A stretch of 64,000 nucleotides of DNA from Bifidobacteriaceae bacterium (lineage in GTDB: Bacteria > Actinomycetota > Actinomycetes > Actinomycetales > Bifidobacteriaceae), in the NCBI GenBank assembly GCA_022651005.1, contig JALCQD010000004.1, positions 124,001-188,000 of the forward strand, written 5' to 3'. Both the position numbers and the translations under genes were made by a program. Within the stretch, counting starts at the first letter, position 1; every line of letters begins with the position of its first letter. Below are positions 36,218 through 45,317 of this stretch, piece by piece. The notes beneath the pieces were generated by a model. It was not told the origin of the DNA and ran no database searches. It saw only the letters and a list, made by a program, of their open reading frames with translations.

Positions 36218-38251
36218 GTGGCAACTGGCCAGAATCTTGCCGATATGAAGTTGGCGCAACTCAAGGACCTTGCAAAGCAAATGGGTCTTCGAGGAACCTC
36301 GACGATGCGCAAGCCTGATCTCATAGAGACCATTAACGCCGCGCGCACGGGTGGGCAAGCACCCGAAGGCGTTACCGTGGGTGTGATCCGTAGGGGTCGT
36401 CCTCCTAAGGTCACAAAAGCAGAAAAGGCAGCGGCGTCAAAGGCATCTTCCGCTAAGAAGGCGTCAGAGGAGGCTCCTGCTGCAAGTGAAGAACCGAAGG
36501 CAGCCGCCCCATCCGCCGAGAAATCGACGCAGCCGCAGTCTTCACGGTCGAAGACCGTTGCTGGTGCGAGTGCAGCCCCTCTGATGACGGAGCCAGTTCT
36601 CACTCCCGCTCCCAAGGCCACGAGGACACGTTCAGCATCGACGTCTCATCGTAAGAACGAGGGCATCGAAAAGCTTGATCTGGGAATCGACATTCCCAGC
36701 CGTTCCGCTTCGACGCGTGCATCGAGCGCTCGCTCTGACGAGCAGGCGCACGAGAACTCCGCTGGCGCCGCAGGTCTCGATGATATCTTGGCGGTCTTGC
36801 CGGATCGTTCGGGCCAGGGGCACGCCTCCAAGCGGTCCGAGTCCGCGAATCGCGACTCAGAATCAAACGAGGGTGAGCGTGACTTTACGCGCCGCTCGCG
36901 CAATAATCGTCACGATCGTGAGGATCGTAACGAACGCGGTGGCCGTAACGACCGCCGTAACAAGAACTCGCGTAACGACCGCAACGACCGACGCAACAAC
37001 CGCAACGACCGTCACGATCGTGAGGATCGTAACGAACGCGATTACGAGGATCGCAACGATCGCGACAACGAGTCGAATCAGAACTCGAATTACCGTGACG
37101 AAGGCCAAGCCCAGCAGGTCGTGCCCGTTGCCGGCATCGTCGATATTCTCGACTCCTATGCCTTCATCCGCACCAGCGGCTATCTCCCCGGCCCCAACGA
37201 CGTCTACGTGTCCATGGGACTGGTGAAAAAGTACGGGCTGCGCAAGGGCGACGCAGTGCAAGGCACCATCCGTCCTCCGCGCGAAAACGATCGTCGCTCC
37301 CAGCGCCAGAAGTTTGTGCCGCTACAGAGCATCGAATCCGTCAATGGAATGAGCATTGACGACGCGCGCCAACGCCCCGAGTTCAATAAGCTCACTCCTC
37401 TCTACCCGCAGGAGCGCCTGCGCATGGAGACCGAGCCCAACAAGATTACGGGCCGTCTCATCGACATCGTGTCGCCCATCGGCAAGGGGCAGCGCGGCCT
37501 CATCGTGTCGCCGCCAAAGGCCGGCAAGACGATCACGCTGCAGCAGATCGCCAACTCCATCTCCACCAACAACCCTGAGGTTCACCTCATGGTGGTGCTG
37601 GTGGACGAGCGCCCCGAGGAAGTCACCGACATGGAGCGCACGGTTCAGGGTGAGGTCATTTCCTCCACCTTCGACCGTCCGGCCACTGACCACACGATTG
37701 TGGCAGAACTCGCCATCGAGCGTGCCAAACGCCTCGTGGAGCTCGGCCAGGATGTGGTGGTGCTGCTCGATTCCATGACCCGTCTGGCGCGTGCGTACAA
37801 CATCGCCGCACCGGCATCAGGCAGAATCCTCTCCGGTGGTGTGGATGCCCAGGCCCTCTACCCGCCCAAGAAGTTCTTTGGTGCTGCGCGCAACATCGAG
37901 AACGGTGGCTCGCTGACCATCATCTCGTCTGCGCTGGTGGAGACCGGTTCCAAGATGGATGAGGTCATCTTCGAGGAATTCAAGGGAACCGGCAACATGG
38001 AGCTGCGTCTGTCTCGCGAACTTGCCGACAAGCGCCTCTTCCCGGCCATCGATATCAATGCGTCCGGAACCAGACGCGAGGAGCTCATCACTCCTCCCAC
38101 GGAGCTGGCAGTTGTGTACCGCTTGCGTCGTGCATTCGGCGGACTCGAGCCCGAGCAGGCTTACCAGACGCTCGTGCCGCGCCTCAAGAAGACGCGTACC
38201 AACCGCGAGTTCCTGGCAGCCATTAACTCCACCATGCCACAAGGCAACTGA
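36218..38251 (+). CDS. rho: Transcription termination factor Rho
   Basis: The 677-residue protein starts at a GTG preceded by GAAAGG at 7 nt. It has the N-terminal helix bundle (LADMKLAQLKDLAKQMG), a ~250-residue insertion, the cold-shock-like RNA-binding domain (VAGIVDILDSYAFIR) and the RecA-type motor: Walker A IVSPPKAGKT near residue 430, VVLVDERPEE, Walker B VVVLLDSMTRLARAYN. The insertion ends in a run of Arg/Asn/Asp/Glu repeats (about residues 225-290), the long polar insertion seen in actinobacterial Rho that widens RNA binding. Two in-frame 31-bp identical DNA repeats encode part of it. A terminator follows. Confidence 0.97.
   Translation: MATGQNLADMKLAQLKDLAKQMGLRGTSTMRKPDLIETINAARTGGQAPEGVTVGVIRRGRPPKVTKAEKAAASKASSAKKASEEAPAASEEPKAAAPSAEKSTQPQSSRSKTVAGASAAPLMTEPVLTPAPKATRTRSASTSHRKNEGIEKLDLGIDIPSRSASTRASSARSDEQAHENSAGAAGLDDILAVLPDRSGQGHASKRSESANRDSESNEGERDFTRRSRNNRHDREDRNERGGRNDRRNKNSRNDRNDRRNNRNDRHDREDRNERDYEDRNDRDNESNQNSNYRDEGQAQQVVPVAGIVDILDSYAFIRTSGYLPGPNDVYVSMGLVKKYGLRKGDAVQGTIRPPRENDRRSQRQKFVPLQSIESVNGMSIDDARQRPEFNKLTPLYPQERLRMETEPNKITGRLIDIVSPIGKGQRGLIVSPPKAGKTITLQQIANSISTNNPEVHLMVVLVDERPEEVTDMERTVQGEVISSTFDRPATDHTIVAELAIERAKRLVELGQDVVVLLDSMTRLARAYNIAAPASGRILSGGVDAQALYPPKKFFGAARNIENGGSLTIISSALVETGSKMDEVIFEEFKGTGNMELRLSRELADKRLFPAIDINASGTRREELITPPTELAVVYRLRRAFGGLEPEQAYQTLVPRLKKTRTNREFLAAINSTMPQGN
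36908..37040. repeat. 31-bp exact direct repeat inside rho
   Basis: Copies at 36908-36938 and 37010-37040 are identical and 102 bp apart (34 codons). They encode HDREDRNER-type peptides in the charged insertion. Confidence 0.9.
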
Positions 38252-38279
38252 ACTAGAAGCATGGTTGTAGGCATGTAGT

Positions 38280-38328
38280 AAGCCACCGCAGGTATCGTGG
38301 GAATATCTCGATACGGCGGTGGCTTTTA
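38280..38328 (+). terminator. Terminator after rho
   Basis: AAGCCACCGC/GCGGTGGCTT with an inner GTATCG/CGATAC stem is followed by TTTATATTT. Confidence 0.8.
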
Positions 38329-38363
38329 TATTTAGCAGTGACGATGCAGAGGAAGGCTTTCAC

Positions 38364-38741
38364 ATGACGACGGAAATTTCCACAGTGATCGACGCCAATG
38401 ACGATTCTCTCGATCCGGAAACCGCCGCCGCAGCCAAGAAGATAGCGCAGTTGCGTCAGTCGATTGACAATATTGACAACTCCATCGTGTCGTTGCTTGC
38501 CGAACGCTTTAAGGCGACGGCCCAAGTGGGCGTTCTCAAGGCTGAGGCCGGCTTTGCTGCCGCCGATTTTAAGCGTGAAAATGCTCAGATGACGCGGTTG
38601 CGCCGCGTCGCCACAGAGGCGGGATTGGATACTGAGATCGCGGAGAAGTACCGAGAGTTCGTGGTCGAGGAGGCAAAGAAGCGTCATCGCCGCATCGCAG
38701 CGGAAGGGCAGAATCCTGGGGTCCTCGATCTCTTTGCATAG
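38364..38741 (+). CDS. Chorismate mutase (AroQ type)
   Basis: The 125-residue protein is an all-helical AroQ domain: LRQSIDNIDNSIVSLLAERF supplies the first Arg and helix 1, KAEAGF the Lys, and a C-terminal helix follows. It converts chorismate to prephenate for Phe/Tyr synthesis. GAGGAAGG precedes the ATG at 38364. Confidence 0.9.
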   Translation: MTTEISTVIDANDDSLDPETAAAAKKIAQLRQSIDNIDNSIVSLLAERFKATAQVGVLKAEAGFAAADFKRENAQMTRLRRVATEAGLDTEIAEKYREFVVEEAKKRHRRIAAEGQNPGVLDLFA

Positions 38742-38787
38742 GTAGCGGACGGGCTGCCCACCGCGGTTCTATAGCTCTTGCAGTGTC

Positions 38788-39468
38788 TTATAGCGTCGGA
38801 ATGTCGTCGGCCAGCATGCGGTCACGCCAGTAATACACGTCGTCGTGTGCACCGATTTTGCGGACTACCTTACAGGGGGTTCCGAAGGCGACCGAATTCG
38901 GAGGTACGTCTTTCGTAACGACGGAGCCTGCACCAATGACGGAATTTTCTCCGACGGTGACTCCCGGCAGTACGGTGACGCCGGCACCCAACCACACGTT
39001 GTCTTCCAGCACGACGGGTAGGGAGTATTGCGCTGCCTTGCGACGCAGCTCGGGTTTCACGGGGTGCCCCGTGGTCGTGAGTGTGACGTTGGGTGCGATC
39101 ATGACGTGGCTGCCGATGGTGACGGGTCCGTCGTCGACGAGGGTGAGATTGAAATTGGCGTAGGAATAATCGCCCCACGAGGTGAACATACCCCAATTGG
39201 CGTGGAAGGGAGGCTCGATGTAAAGGCCCTTGCCGGTATGGGCGAAGAGCTTGTGCATGATGGCGTTGCGTTTCGCCTGTTCCTTTGGCCGCGTCTGGTT
39301 GTAGTCGTACACGAGTTCTAGGGCCTCGAGCTGTGTGGTGATGAGCGAGTCCGAGAAGTAATACACATTGCCGGAATGCATCGTCTTCAATGTCTCTTCG
39401 GGAATTGCCGGAAGATCGGGAATCTGAAAGTCGTCACTTTCCTGAGGGGATTCGTGAAAGGTCGGCAT
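38788..39468 (-). CDS. Sugar O-acetyltransferase (Maa/LacA type)
   Basis: The 226-residue protein has the N-terminal Mac domain (MHSGNVYYFSDSLITTQLEA) and a left-handed beta-helix of hexapeptide repeats with the catalytic His in TTTGHPVKPELR and VWLGAGVTVLPGVTVGENSVIGAGSVV. Relatives acetylate maltose, galactosides or free sugars from acetyl-CoA. It stands alone on the minus strand. Confidence 0.9.
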   Translation of the reverse strand: MPTFHESPQESDDFQIPDLPAIPEETLKTMHSGNVYYFSDSLITTQLEALELVYDYNQTRPKEQAKRNAIMHKLFAHTGKGLYIEPPFHANWGMFTSWGDYSYANFNLTLVDDGPVTIGSHVMIAPNVTLTTTGHPVKPELRRKAAQYSLPVVLEDNVWLGAGVTVLPGVTVGENSVIGAGSVVTKDVPPNSVAFGTPCKVVRKIGAHDDVYYWRDRMLADDIPTL

Positions 39469-39636
39469 GTGTACTCCTTTGTAAGAGAATGATCCATCAG
39501 TAGTTCAGCAGAAGACGGACGGGCATGCAAGCGTATGAAATGACGTGTGTCGCACGATCGTGCGTGGGGCTCTACTTTTCTCCGTTAGATTCCTGTAGCA
39601 TAAACTCACTCGACGAATCACATGGAGGTGATTTCG

Positions 39637-40749
39637 ATGGATGACGATGATGAACAGCTCGTTCTCGATATGGTGGAGGAATTTGCGCAGACGGAGGTTG
39701 CTCCACTCGACATGCAGATTGATGCAGAGCGCAAGATTCCGGATGAGCTCTTTCGCAAGATGGTAGAGCTGGATCTTCTGGCGATGAATGCGCCTGAGGA
39801 GTGGGGCGGAGTGGATCTTAGCCTCTCTACGGTGTCGCGGGCACTAGAGATTGTGGCGCGCGCGAATGCCTCTGTTGCGGTGATGCTGCAGGGGCAGTTC
39901 AAGACCATCTTCCAGCTTCGACGGTTTGGCAATGAGCAGTTGTGGGATGAGTACAAGGATAAGGTCCACGACACGATCTTCGCCTTCCCCATGACGGAAT
40001 CCACTGGCGGGTCAAATCCCGACTTTATTCAGTCACGATCGAAGAAGGTCGACGGTGGCTATATCCTCAACGGCTCTAAGGTCATGATCACCAATGGGGG
40101 ATTCGCTCAGGTCTACATTCCAATGGTGAAAAACGAAGAGGGCGGGTTCGACTTCTTCGTGGTGGATTCAAGCATGGAGGGATTCAGCTTTACCGGACAA
40201 GAGAATTTCATTGGTCTTACGGGGACGCCCATCGGAGGCATCTCTATGAAGGATCTCTTTGTTCCCGATTCTCATCGCATGGATCCCTCACTGTACAAGG
40301 AGCTCAGCATTGCAGATTCGGCTCATGCAGACGCTCGCGTGTTGATGGGAGCAGTTCTCGCAGGCATACAAAAGCACGCGCTGAACGAAGTGCTCGCCTT
40401 TTCTCAGCAGCGCAAAGCGGGGAATCAGTATTTGTGGGAGCTGCAGGCCATTCAGCGCAAGATCGCTGACATCTCTATGGGGTATCAGAACACGAGGTTG
40501 CTGTATCAAGAGGCTGCTGCGCGCAGAGATGCAGGCGACTCCTCCTACTTCCTTTTCGCCACAATGGCGAAGGCGTATGGATCACGGCAGGCGGTTAGCG
40601 GTGGCGACGACGCCATGCAGGCCATCGGGGCGGTGGCGTACAGCGCAGACTTTCCGATAGCTCATCTGATTCGCGATGCCCGGGCGATGGAATTCGCAGA
40701 GGGTTCAGTGGAAAAGATGCGTACTGAGATAACGAAATGGGAAATTTAA
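39637..40749 (+). CDS. Acyl-CoA dehydrogenase (second of two in this region)
   Basis: The 370-residue flavoprotein has the ACAD fold: N-terminal helices, FAFPMTESTGGSNPD (FAD/substrate loop), ILNGSKVMITNGGFAQ, GVRG-equivalent region, and a C-terminal RDARAMEFAEGSVEKMR. GGAGGTGATTTCG in front of the ATG at 39637 is a near-perfect ribosome-binding site. It is less like CaiA than the gene at 44135. In a cai-type setting it could be a crotonobetainyl-CoA reductase or gamma-butyrobetainyl-CoA dehydrogenase. No electron-transfer flavoprotein is present in the window. Confidence 0.88.
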   Translation: MDDDDEQLVLDMVEEFAQTEVAPLDMQIDAERKIPDELFRKMVELDLLAMNAPEEWGGVDLSLSTVSRALEIVARANASVAVMLQGQFKTIFQLRRFGNEQLWDEYKDKVHDTIFAFPMTESTGGSNPDFIQSRSKKVDGGYILNGSKVMITNGGFAQVYIPMVKNEEGGFDFFVVDSSMEGFSFTGQENFIGLTGTPIGGISMKDLFVPDSHRMDPSLYKELSIADSAHADARVLMGAVLAGIQKHALNEVLAFSQQRKAGNQYLWELQAIQRKIADISMGYQNTRLLYQEAAARRDAGDSSYFLFATMAKAYGSRQAVSGGDDAMQAIGAVAYSADFPIAHLIRDARAMEFAEGSVEKMRTEITKWEI

Positions 40750-41064
40750 TAAAAGCGTTGGAAAGGACAAAATTTAGGTGGGCCCGTTCGCCGTTGAGCA
40801 GACCCACGAATTGTTGACCTCTCTTCAATGAAGCCTCTGCCAGTATAGGAGCTTTGTGAGCTAGATTACATTCTTCGGAATGTCCCGCGCGGTTGCAGTG
40901 TTGTGACCGGTCTCAAAATCGAAAGGTATCGACAACAGGTAATCGCTGAAATGTCGGGGAGGAGCGGCTGTAACGGGCAGATACGCGGTGGAGATAGTCA
41001 GAGTGGCTGTGCCGAGATTCCGGCACAGCCACTCTGCTGTTCATAATGCTGGTTCAGATGACGC
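40750..41064. other. Gene-free 315-bp stretch between ACAD and lactate permease
   Basis: No open frame of note lies here. The only clear element is the 16-bp perfect hairpin at 40999-41036. Confidence 0.6.
40999..41036. terminator. 16-bp perfect hairpin after the lactate permease
   Basis: CAGAGTGGCTGTGCCG and its exact complement flank an AGATTC loop, 28 bp beyond the permease stop on the minus strand. It lies between convergent genes and lacks a U tract. Confidence 0.75.
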
Positions 41065-42723
41065 CTATGAGACGATGATCCATCCGAACACACCTGTGGA
41101 GGCAAGGACGGTGATGATCGAGAGAACGACGAGCATGATCAATGAATACTTGGCGCCTCCGATCAGCAGCTTTGATTCCGAGCCGGGTTCCTTGATAGCT
41201 CCGGCGGCGATGGTGAGATTCTGCGGAGACACGATCTTGCCGAGGCCACCGCCAATCTCATTGACGCCGAGAAGCAAGTGGGGGTGGATTCCCGCCGTCT
41301 GTGCTGCCGTTGCCTGCAGATTGCCGAAGAGGGCCGCTGAAGAGGTGGCAGAGCCGGTGACGGCTGTGCCGATCCAGCCGAGGACGGGGGAGAGGAAGGC
41401 GAAAGCACCGCCTGTTGCCGCCAAGGCGGTTCCGATGGCGTTTGTCTGCCCGGAGAAATTCATGACGTACGCCAGCGCCATGATGACGGCGATGGTCAGA
41501 ATGGTGATGCGGAGGTTGTAGATGGTCTTTCCCAGCGTTGCGATGCCTTTGCCGAAGCTGTAGGAGTACTTTTCCGAGTGCCCCGTAGCGCCGTAGACGA
41601 TGGCCACGATGATTCCGGTGAGAAGGAGCATTGTGCCAGGTGACGACGCCCAGTTGAGGCTGAACTGGGTTGACGTTGAGACTTTTCCTGCCCCATCGAG
41701 AAGACGACCGTCGAGACCCGGCCATCCGAAGGTGATGTCGAACGACGCCAGCCATGCTGCAAGAGGCTTCACCAACTTGGTGACGGCGAGGATGACGACG
41801 ACGAGAAGGTAGGGGAACAGTCCCAGGAAGCCGCGTGACGCACTGATCTTTTCGGTGTTCGGCGCAGAGGCCTGATCTTCAGGGGTTTCCTTCGGCTGCC
41901 AGAAGCGCATGAGAATCACCACGAACAACAGCGACATCAGAGAGGCCAGAACTGCTGCGAGCTCGTACGAGATGTAATTTGCGCCCAAGAAGTACCCCAG
42001 TGCCATACCGGTGCCTGCGGCGAGAGCGGCGGGCCACACCTGACGCACTCCGCGCTTTCCGTCAACGATGACGAGAATCAACGCGGGCACCCACAGCGCA
42101 ATGAAAGGAGAAATGCGACCCATAGTGGCGCCGACGGCAGTTGCCGAAGCGTTTCCGCCGAGACGAGCGACCGTGGTGACCGGGATTGCCATGGCGCCAA
42201 AGCCGACGGTGATGCCGTTGCCAACCATCGCAGCAAGACCGGCCTTGAGCGGCGTGACTCCGATGGCGAGAAGCATGGCGCAGGAAATGGCGACGGGCGC
42301 GCCGAATCCGGCGAGCCCCTCCATGAGTCCGCAGAAGCAGAAGCCGATGAGAATGGCCTGAACGCGCTTGTCTCCGCGGCCCACAGCGGAGAAAATGGCC
42401 TGCACGTCGTGGGACCTGCCGGAAGTCTCGGTGAGGTTATAGAGCCACACCGCCATGATCACGATGTAGAGGATGGGGAAGACTCCGAAGACGGCACCTT
42501 GAAGACTCGTATTGAGTGACATGTCCCATGGCATGTGGAATCCAAAGACGGCTATGGCGATGGCCGCCACGAGGGAGATGACGGCGCACCAATGCGTAGG
42601 TGTCTTGAACGCGCCAAGAAGCACGAAGAACAGTACGAGAGGAATGAGGGCGATAAGTGCCGATATCAGCACGCTTCCACCGACTGCAGTGGCGGTGGGA
42701 ATGAAACCTTGTGATAAAAACAT
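41065..42723 (-). CDS. lldP: L-lactate permease family transporter
   Basis: The 552-residue protein has about 12-14 hydrophobic segments and the LctP motifs VWLYNLTETSGR near residue 82, GLAGFGAPVAISCAMLLAIG near residues 125-145 and a C-terminal ITVLASTGVFGWI. LctP proteins import L-lactate or glycolate with H+. Length equals the family norm. No convincing ribosome-binding site precedes the ATG at 42723, and only 63 bp separate it from the divergent truncated MFS gene. Confidence 0.9.
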   Translation of the reverse strand: MFLSQGFIPTATAVGGSVLISALIALIPLVLFFVLLGAFKTPTHWCAVISLVAAIAIAVFGFHMPWDMSLNTSLQGAVFGVFPILYIVIMAVWLYNLTETSGRSHDVQAIFSAVGRGDKRVQAILIGFCFCGLMEGLAGFGAPVAISCAMLLAIGVTPLKAGLAAMVGNGITVGFGAMAIPVTTVARLGGNASATAVGATMGRISPFIALWVPALILVIVDGKRGVRQVWPAALAAGTGMALGYFLGANYISYELAAVLASLMSLLFVVILMRFWQPKETPEDQASAPNTEKISASRGFLGLFPYLLVVVILAVTKLVKPLAAWLASFDITFGWPGLDGRLLDGAGKVSTSTQFSLNWASSPGTMLLLTGIIVAIVYGATGHSEKYSYSFGKGIATLGKTIYNLRITILTIAVIMALAYVMNFSGQTNAIGTALAATGGAFAFLSPVLGWIGTAVTGSATSSAALFGNLQATAAQTAGIHPHLLLGVNEIGGGLGKIVSPQNLTIAAGAIKEPGSESKLLIGGAKYSLIMLVVLSIITVLASTGVFGWIIVS

Positions 42724-42786
42724 GGGGTTAACTATGACATACGTTCCATTATTTGAAAATTTGCACGTTCACATCCCCGATTTAAC

Positions 42787-43983
42787 ATGGCGAGTCTAAA
42801 CTACGAATTTCGTCCGATAAGCCACGCCGATGATGTGAGAAATATCTCACTTGACTTTGGCGCGCGCAAGTGGCGTATTCCTTGGAATAGTGAGGCTTTA
42901 GCATCATATTTCCACCCGGTGGGCTTCGTCACCACGGCACTGCTGACGTTCTGGTATGCGTTTCTGCCGTCCATCACCACGCTGTACATCATCTTCGTCG
43001 GGATGGGCATCACCTCGATTCTCATCTGGTGGGGCATTCGCTTTAAGCTCATCCGTCTGATCTCCGAGGAATCCGAATACTCTCGCAACATCGGTGTGTC
43101 CTATGGTGTCTACGGTGCGGCAGGTCTCATTCTCAACTTCATCAACATCGGCATTCTGTCGTATTTCAACGCCGGTGAAAAGATCGGTGTTCAGATCCTG
43201 CTGTTCTTCCTTGGCGCCATCATTCTGGTTCTCGGCATTCTGTCGTTCCTCTTCATTCCGCGTTTTGAGGGCGAGATCACGTCGCAGTCCAGCTTCGACT
43301 TCTCCATGGTGGGCAAGGCTCTCAAGAGCCCCGTCATTTGGCTCGCTGCCGGCGCCATGTTCTTCGTGTACTTCTTCTACACCGGCGTGAACTACACCAC
43401 CCCATATCTCACCGATGCGCTGGGCGCCTCTGTCGGCATCGTCTCCGTGGTGGGCGTCATTCGCTCGTACGGTGTTACTTTGATTTCAGGCCCCATCTTC
43501 GGCTTCTTCTCGAAGGCAGCGAAGTCCCCGTCCAAGGTCATTATCGGTGGCTCTCTCGTTGTGGTTGTTGGCCTTCTTGTGCTCATCGTCTTGCCCGCCA
43601 ACAGTTCCATTGTGGTGTTGGCCGCCATCATCGCGATTCTGCTCGGCTTCATCTCCAATGGTGTGTTCGGCATCATGTCGGGTCAGCTGACGGAAGGCAA
43701 GGTTCCTCTGACCATCTTCGGCACTGCAACTGGTTTGCTGTCGGTGGTGGGCTTCCTCCCCGACACCTTCTCTTCCACGTGGTTCGGTTCACTGATGGAC
43801 TCGAATGGCAAGGGCGCCTACACCCAGATCTTCTGGATCCTCGCTGGTGCCGCTGTACTGGCCGCGGGCTTCGCTGCCGCGCTGCTCGTCTACGTCAAGA
43901 AGAACAAGGAACGTCTTGTGGCCGAGTCTGAAGCCGCTGCCGCAGAGGCGGAGTCTCACGAGGTAGCGGCCGACATCGCCTCT
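42787..43983 (+). CDS. MFS transporter lacking its N-terminal helices (probably a broken gene)
   Basis: From about residue 48 the protein matches the third MFS helix onward (TALLTFWYAFLPSITTLYIIF) and continues to a normal end with about ten helices, in the UhpC/NarK-like group found in lactobacilli and bifidobacteria. The first 47 residues (FRPISHADDVRN...) are hydrophilic and unrelated, so helices 1-2 and the conserved motif A loop are absent. There is no ribosome-binding site in front of the ATG. The gene is most likely a remnant fused to foreign sequence. A terminator follows at 43994. Confidence 0.65.
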
Positions 43984-43993
43984 TGAAAAATGT

Positions 43994-44027
43994 GGGAGAC
44001 CGTCCCTGGTTGCCTTGATGGTCTCCC
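43994..44027 (+). terminator. Hairpin after the truncated MFS gene
   Basis: GGGAGACC and GGTCTCCC pair across an 18-nt loop immediately after the stop. A U tract is absent. Confidence 0.55.
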
Positions 44028-44061
44028 GTCAATCGCTGTGTGGCGACTTTCTCACAGGCAT

Positions 44062-44085
44062 CCGGCACTCATCGCAGAATGCCGG
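44062..44085. promoter_or_regulatory. Candidate operator dyad upstream of the caiA-like gene
   Basis: CCGGCACTC and GAATGCCGG form a 9-bp dyad with one mismatch around ATCGCA, 50 bp upstream of the caiA-like start. It may be a regulator site or a leader hairpin. Confidence 0.35.
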
Positions 44086-44134
44086 CTCATAAATGAAGAC
44101 AAAATAAACAGACCTTTATATATAAGGAGTAAAA

Positions 44135-45271
44135 ATGGATTTCTCGCTTACTGAAGACCAGCAGCTCATTGCAGACGGTTTCGCGGAGTTGATGAATGAC
44201 GATTCATGGGAACCGTACTTCCGCGAGTGCGACGACAAGCATGAGTACCCCCAGCGCTGGGTCAAGTCCATCTGCGATCTCGGATTCGATCGTATTCTTC
44301 TTCCCGAAGAATACGACGGTCTCGGTCTCGACTGGTCCACTCTCGCGGCGGCATACGAAGCTCTCGGCCGTGCGGGCGCTCCTACCTACATTCTCTATCA
44401 GCTCTCTGGCTGGGACACTTTCATCCGCGAGGGTTCCGACGAGCAGCGCGACGCAATCCTCAGCTCCGTGGGCACCGGTAACCAGATCGTGAACTTCGCT
44501 ATGACTGAGCCCTCCGCCGGTTCGTCATGGAACGATATGCGCACCACCTACACGCGCAAGGACGGCAAAATCTATCTGCAGGGCCAGAAGACGTTCCAGA
44601 CCTCCGGCATGCACGTCCCGTACATGGTGGTCATGGCTCGTAACTCCGAGGACATGTCTGTCTACACCGAGTTCTTCGTCGACATGAGCTCCAAGGGAAT
44701 CAAGCGCGAGCCGCTCAACAAACTGGGCCTGCGCATGGACTCCTGCGCCGTCATCTACTTCGACAACGTCGAACTCGAAGAGAAGGACATCTTCGGGACG
44801 GAAGGCAACGCCTTCATGCGTGGCGTTCAGGACTTCGACCAGGAGCGCTTCCTCGTGGCGCTGAGCAACTACGGCACCGCCTATTGCGCCTACGAGGATA
44901 CCGCGAAGCACGCCAACGAGCGCGTGCAGGGCACCAAGCCGATCGCCGCTTACCAGCTGATCCAAGAGAAGTTCTGCAACATGAAGATTGCGCTGACCAA
45001 CATGCGCAACATGCTCTTCGAGATCGCTTACAAGCACGATCACGGCACGATGGGTCGTGGCGATTGCTCCATGGCGAAGTACTACTGCTCGCAGGCGTCG
45101 TCCATGATCGTCGACAACGCGGTCCAGATCTTCTCCGGCGTGGCAGTGACCGGTGAGCATCGTCTGCAGCGCTTCTACCGCGACATTCGTGTGGACCACA
45201 TCTCTGGCGGCACCGACGAGATGATGATTCTCACCGCCGGCAAGCAGGCCCTGCGCGAATACCGTAAGTAG
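44135..45271 (+). CDS. caiA: CaiA-like crotonobetainyl-CoA reductase (acyl-CoA dehydrogenase fold)
   Basis: The 378-residue flavoprotein resembles E. coli CaiA over its whole length (380 residues from memory). Shared stretches include MDFSLTEDQQLIADGF, LGRAGAPTYILYQL, TTYTRKDGKIYLQGQKTF, YTEFFVDMS, LGLRMDSCAVIYFDNVELEEKD, RFLVALSNYGTAYCAYED and RDIRVDHISGGTDEMMILT. CaiA reduces crotonobetainyl-CoA to gamma-butyrobetainyl-CoA, the last step of anaerobic carnitine reduction, and needs an ETF partner (FixAB in E. coli), which is not in the window. AAGGAG precedes the ATG. It opens a run of five plus-strand genes. Confidence 0.88.
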   Translation: MDFSLTEDQQLIADGFAELMNDDSWEPYFRECDDKHEYPQRWVKSICDLGFDRILLPEEYDGLGLDWSTLAAAYEALGRAGAPTYILYQLSGWDTFIREGSDEQRDAILSSVGTGNQIVNFAMTEPSAGSSWNDMRTTYTRKDGKIYLQGQKTFQTSGMHVPYMVVMARNSEDMSVYTEFFVDMSSKGIKREPLNKLGLRMDSCAVIYFDNVELEEKDIFGTEGNAFMRGVQDFDQERFLVALSNYGTAYCAYEDTAKHANERVQGTKPIAAYQLIQEKFCNMKIALTNMRNMLFEIAYKHDHGTMGRGDCSMAKYYCSQASSMIVDNAVQIFSGVAVTGEHRLQRFYRDIRVDHISGGTDEMMILTAGKQALREYRK

Positions 45272-45317
45272 TCGTCAAAAGGTACCAACAACAGTCCACA
45301 TTGTTCAAGGAGGAATG

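Noticed and set aside
40814-40849. TTGACC...TATAGG as a promoter between the ACAD and lactate permease genes
   Set aside because: The spacer is 24 bp, too long for a sigma-A promoter, and no plus-strand gene follows.
44032-44058. CRP-like site TGTG...CACA upstream of the caiA-like gene
   Set aside because: The spacer between TGTG and CACA is 10 or 12 bp instead of 8, so it does not fit the Crp consensus.
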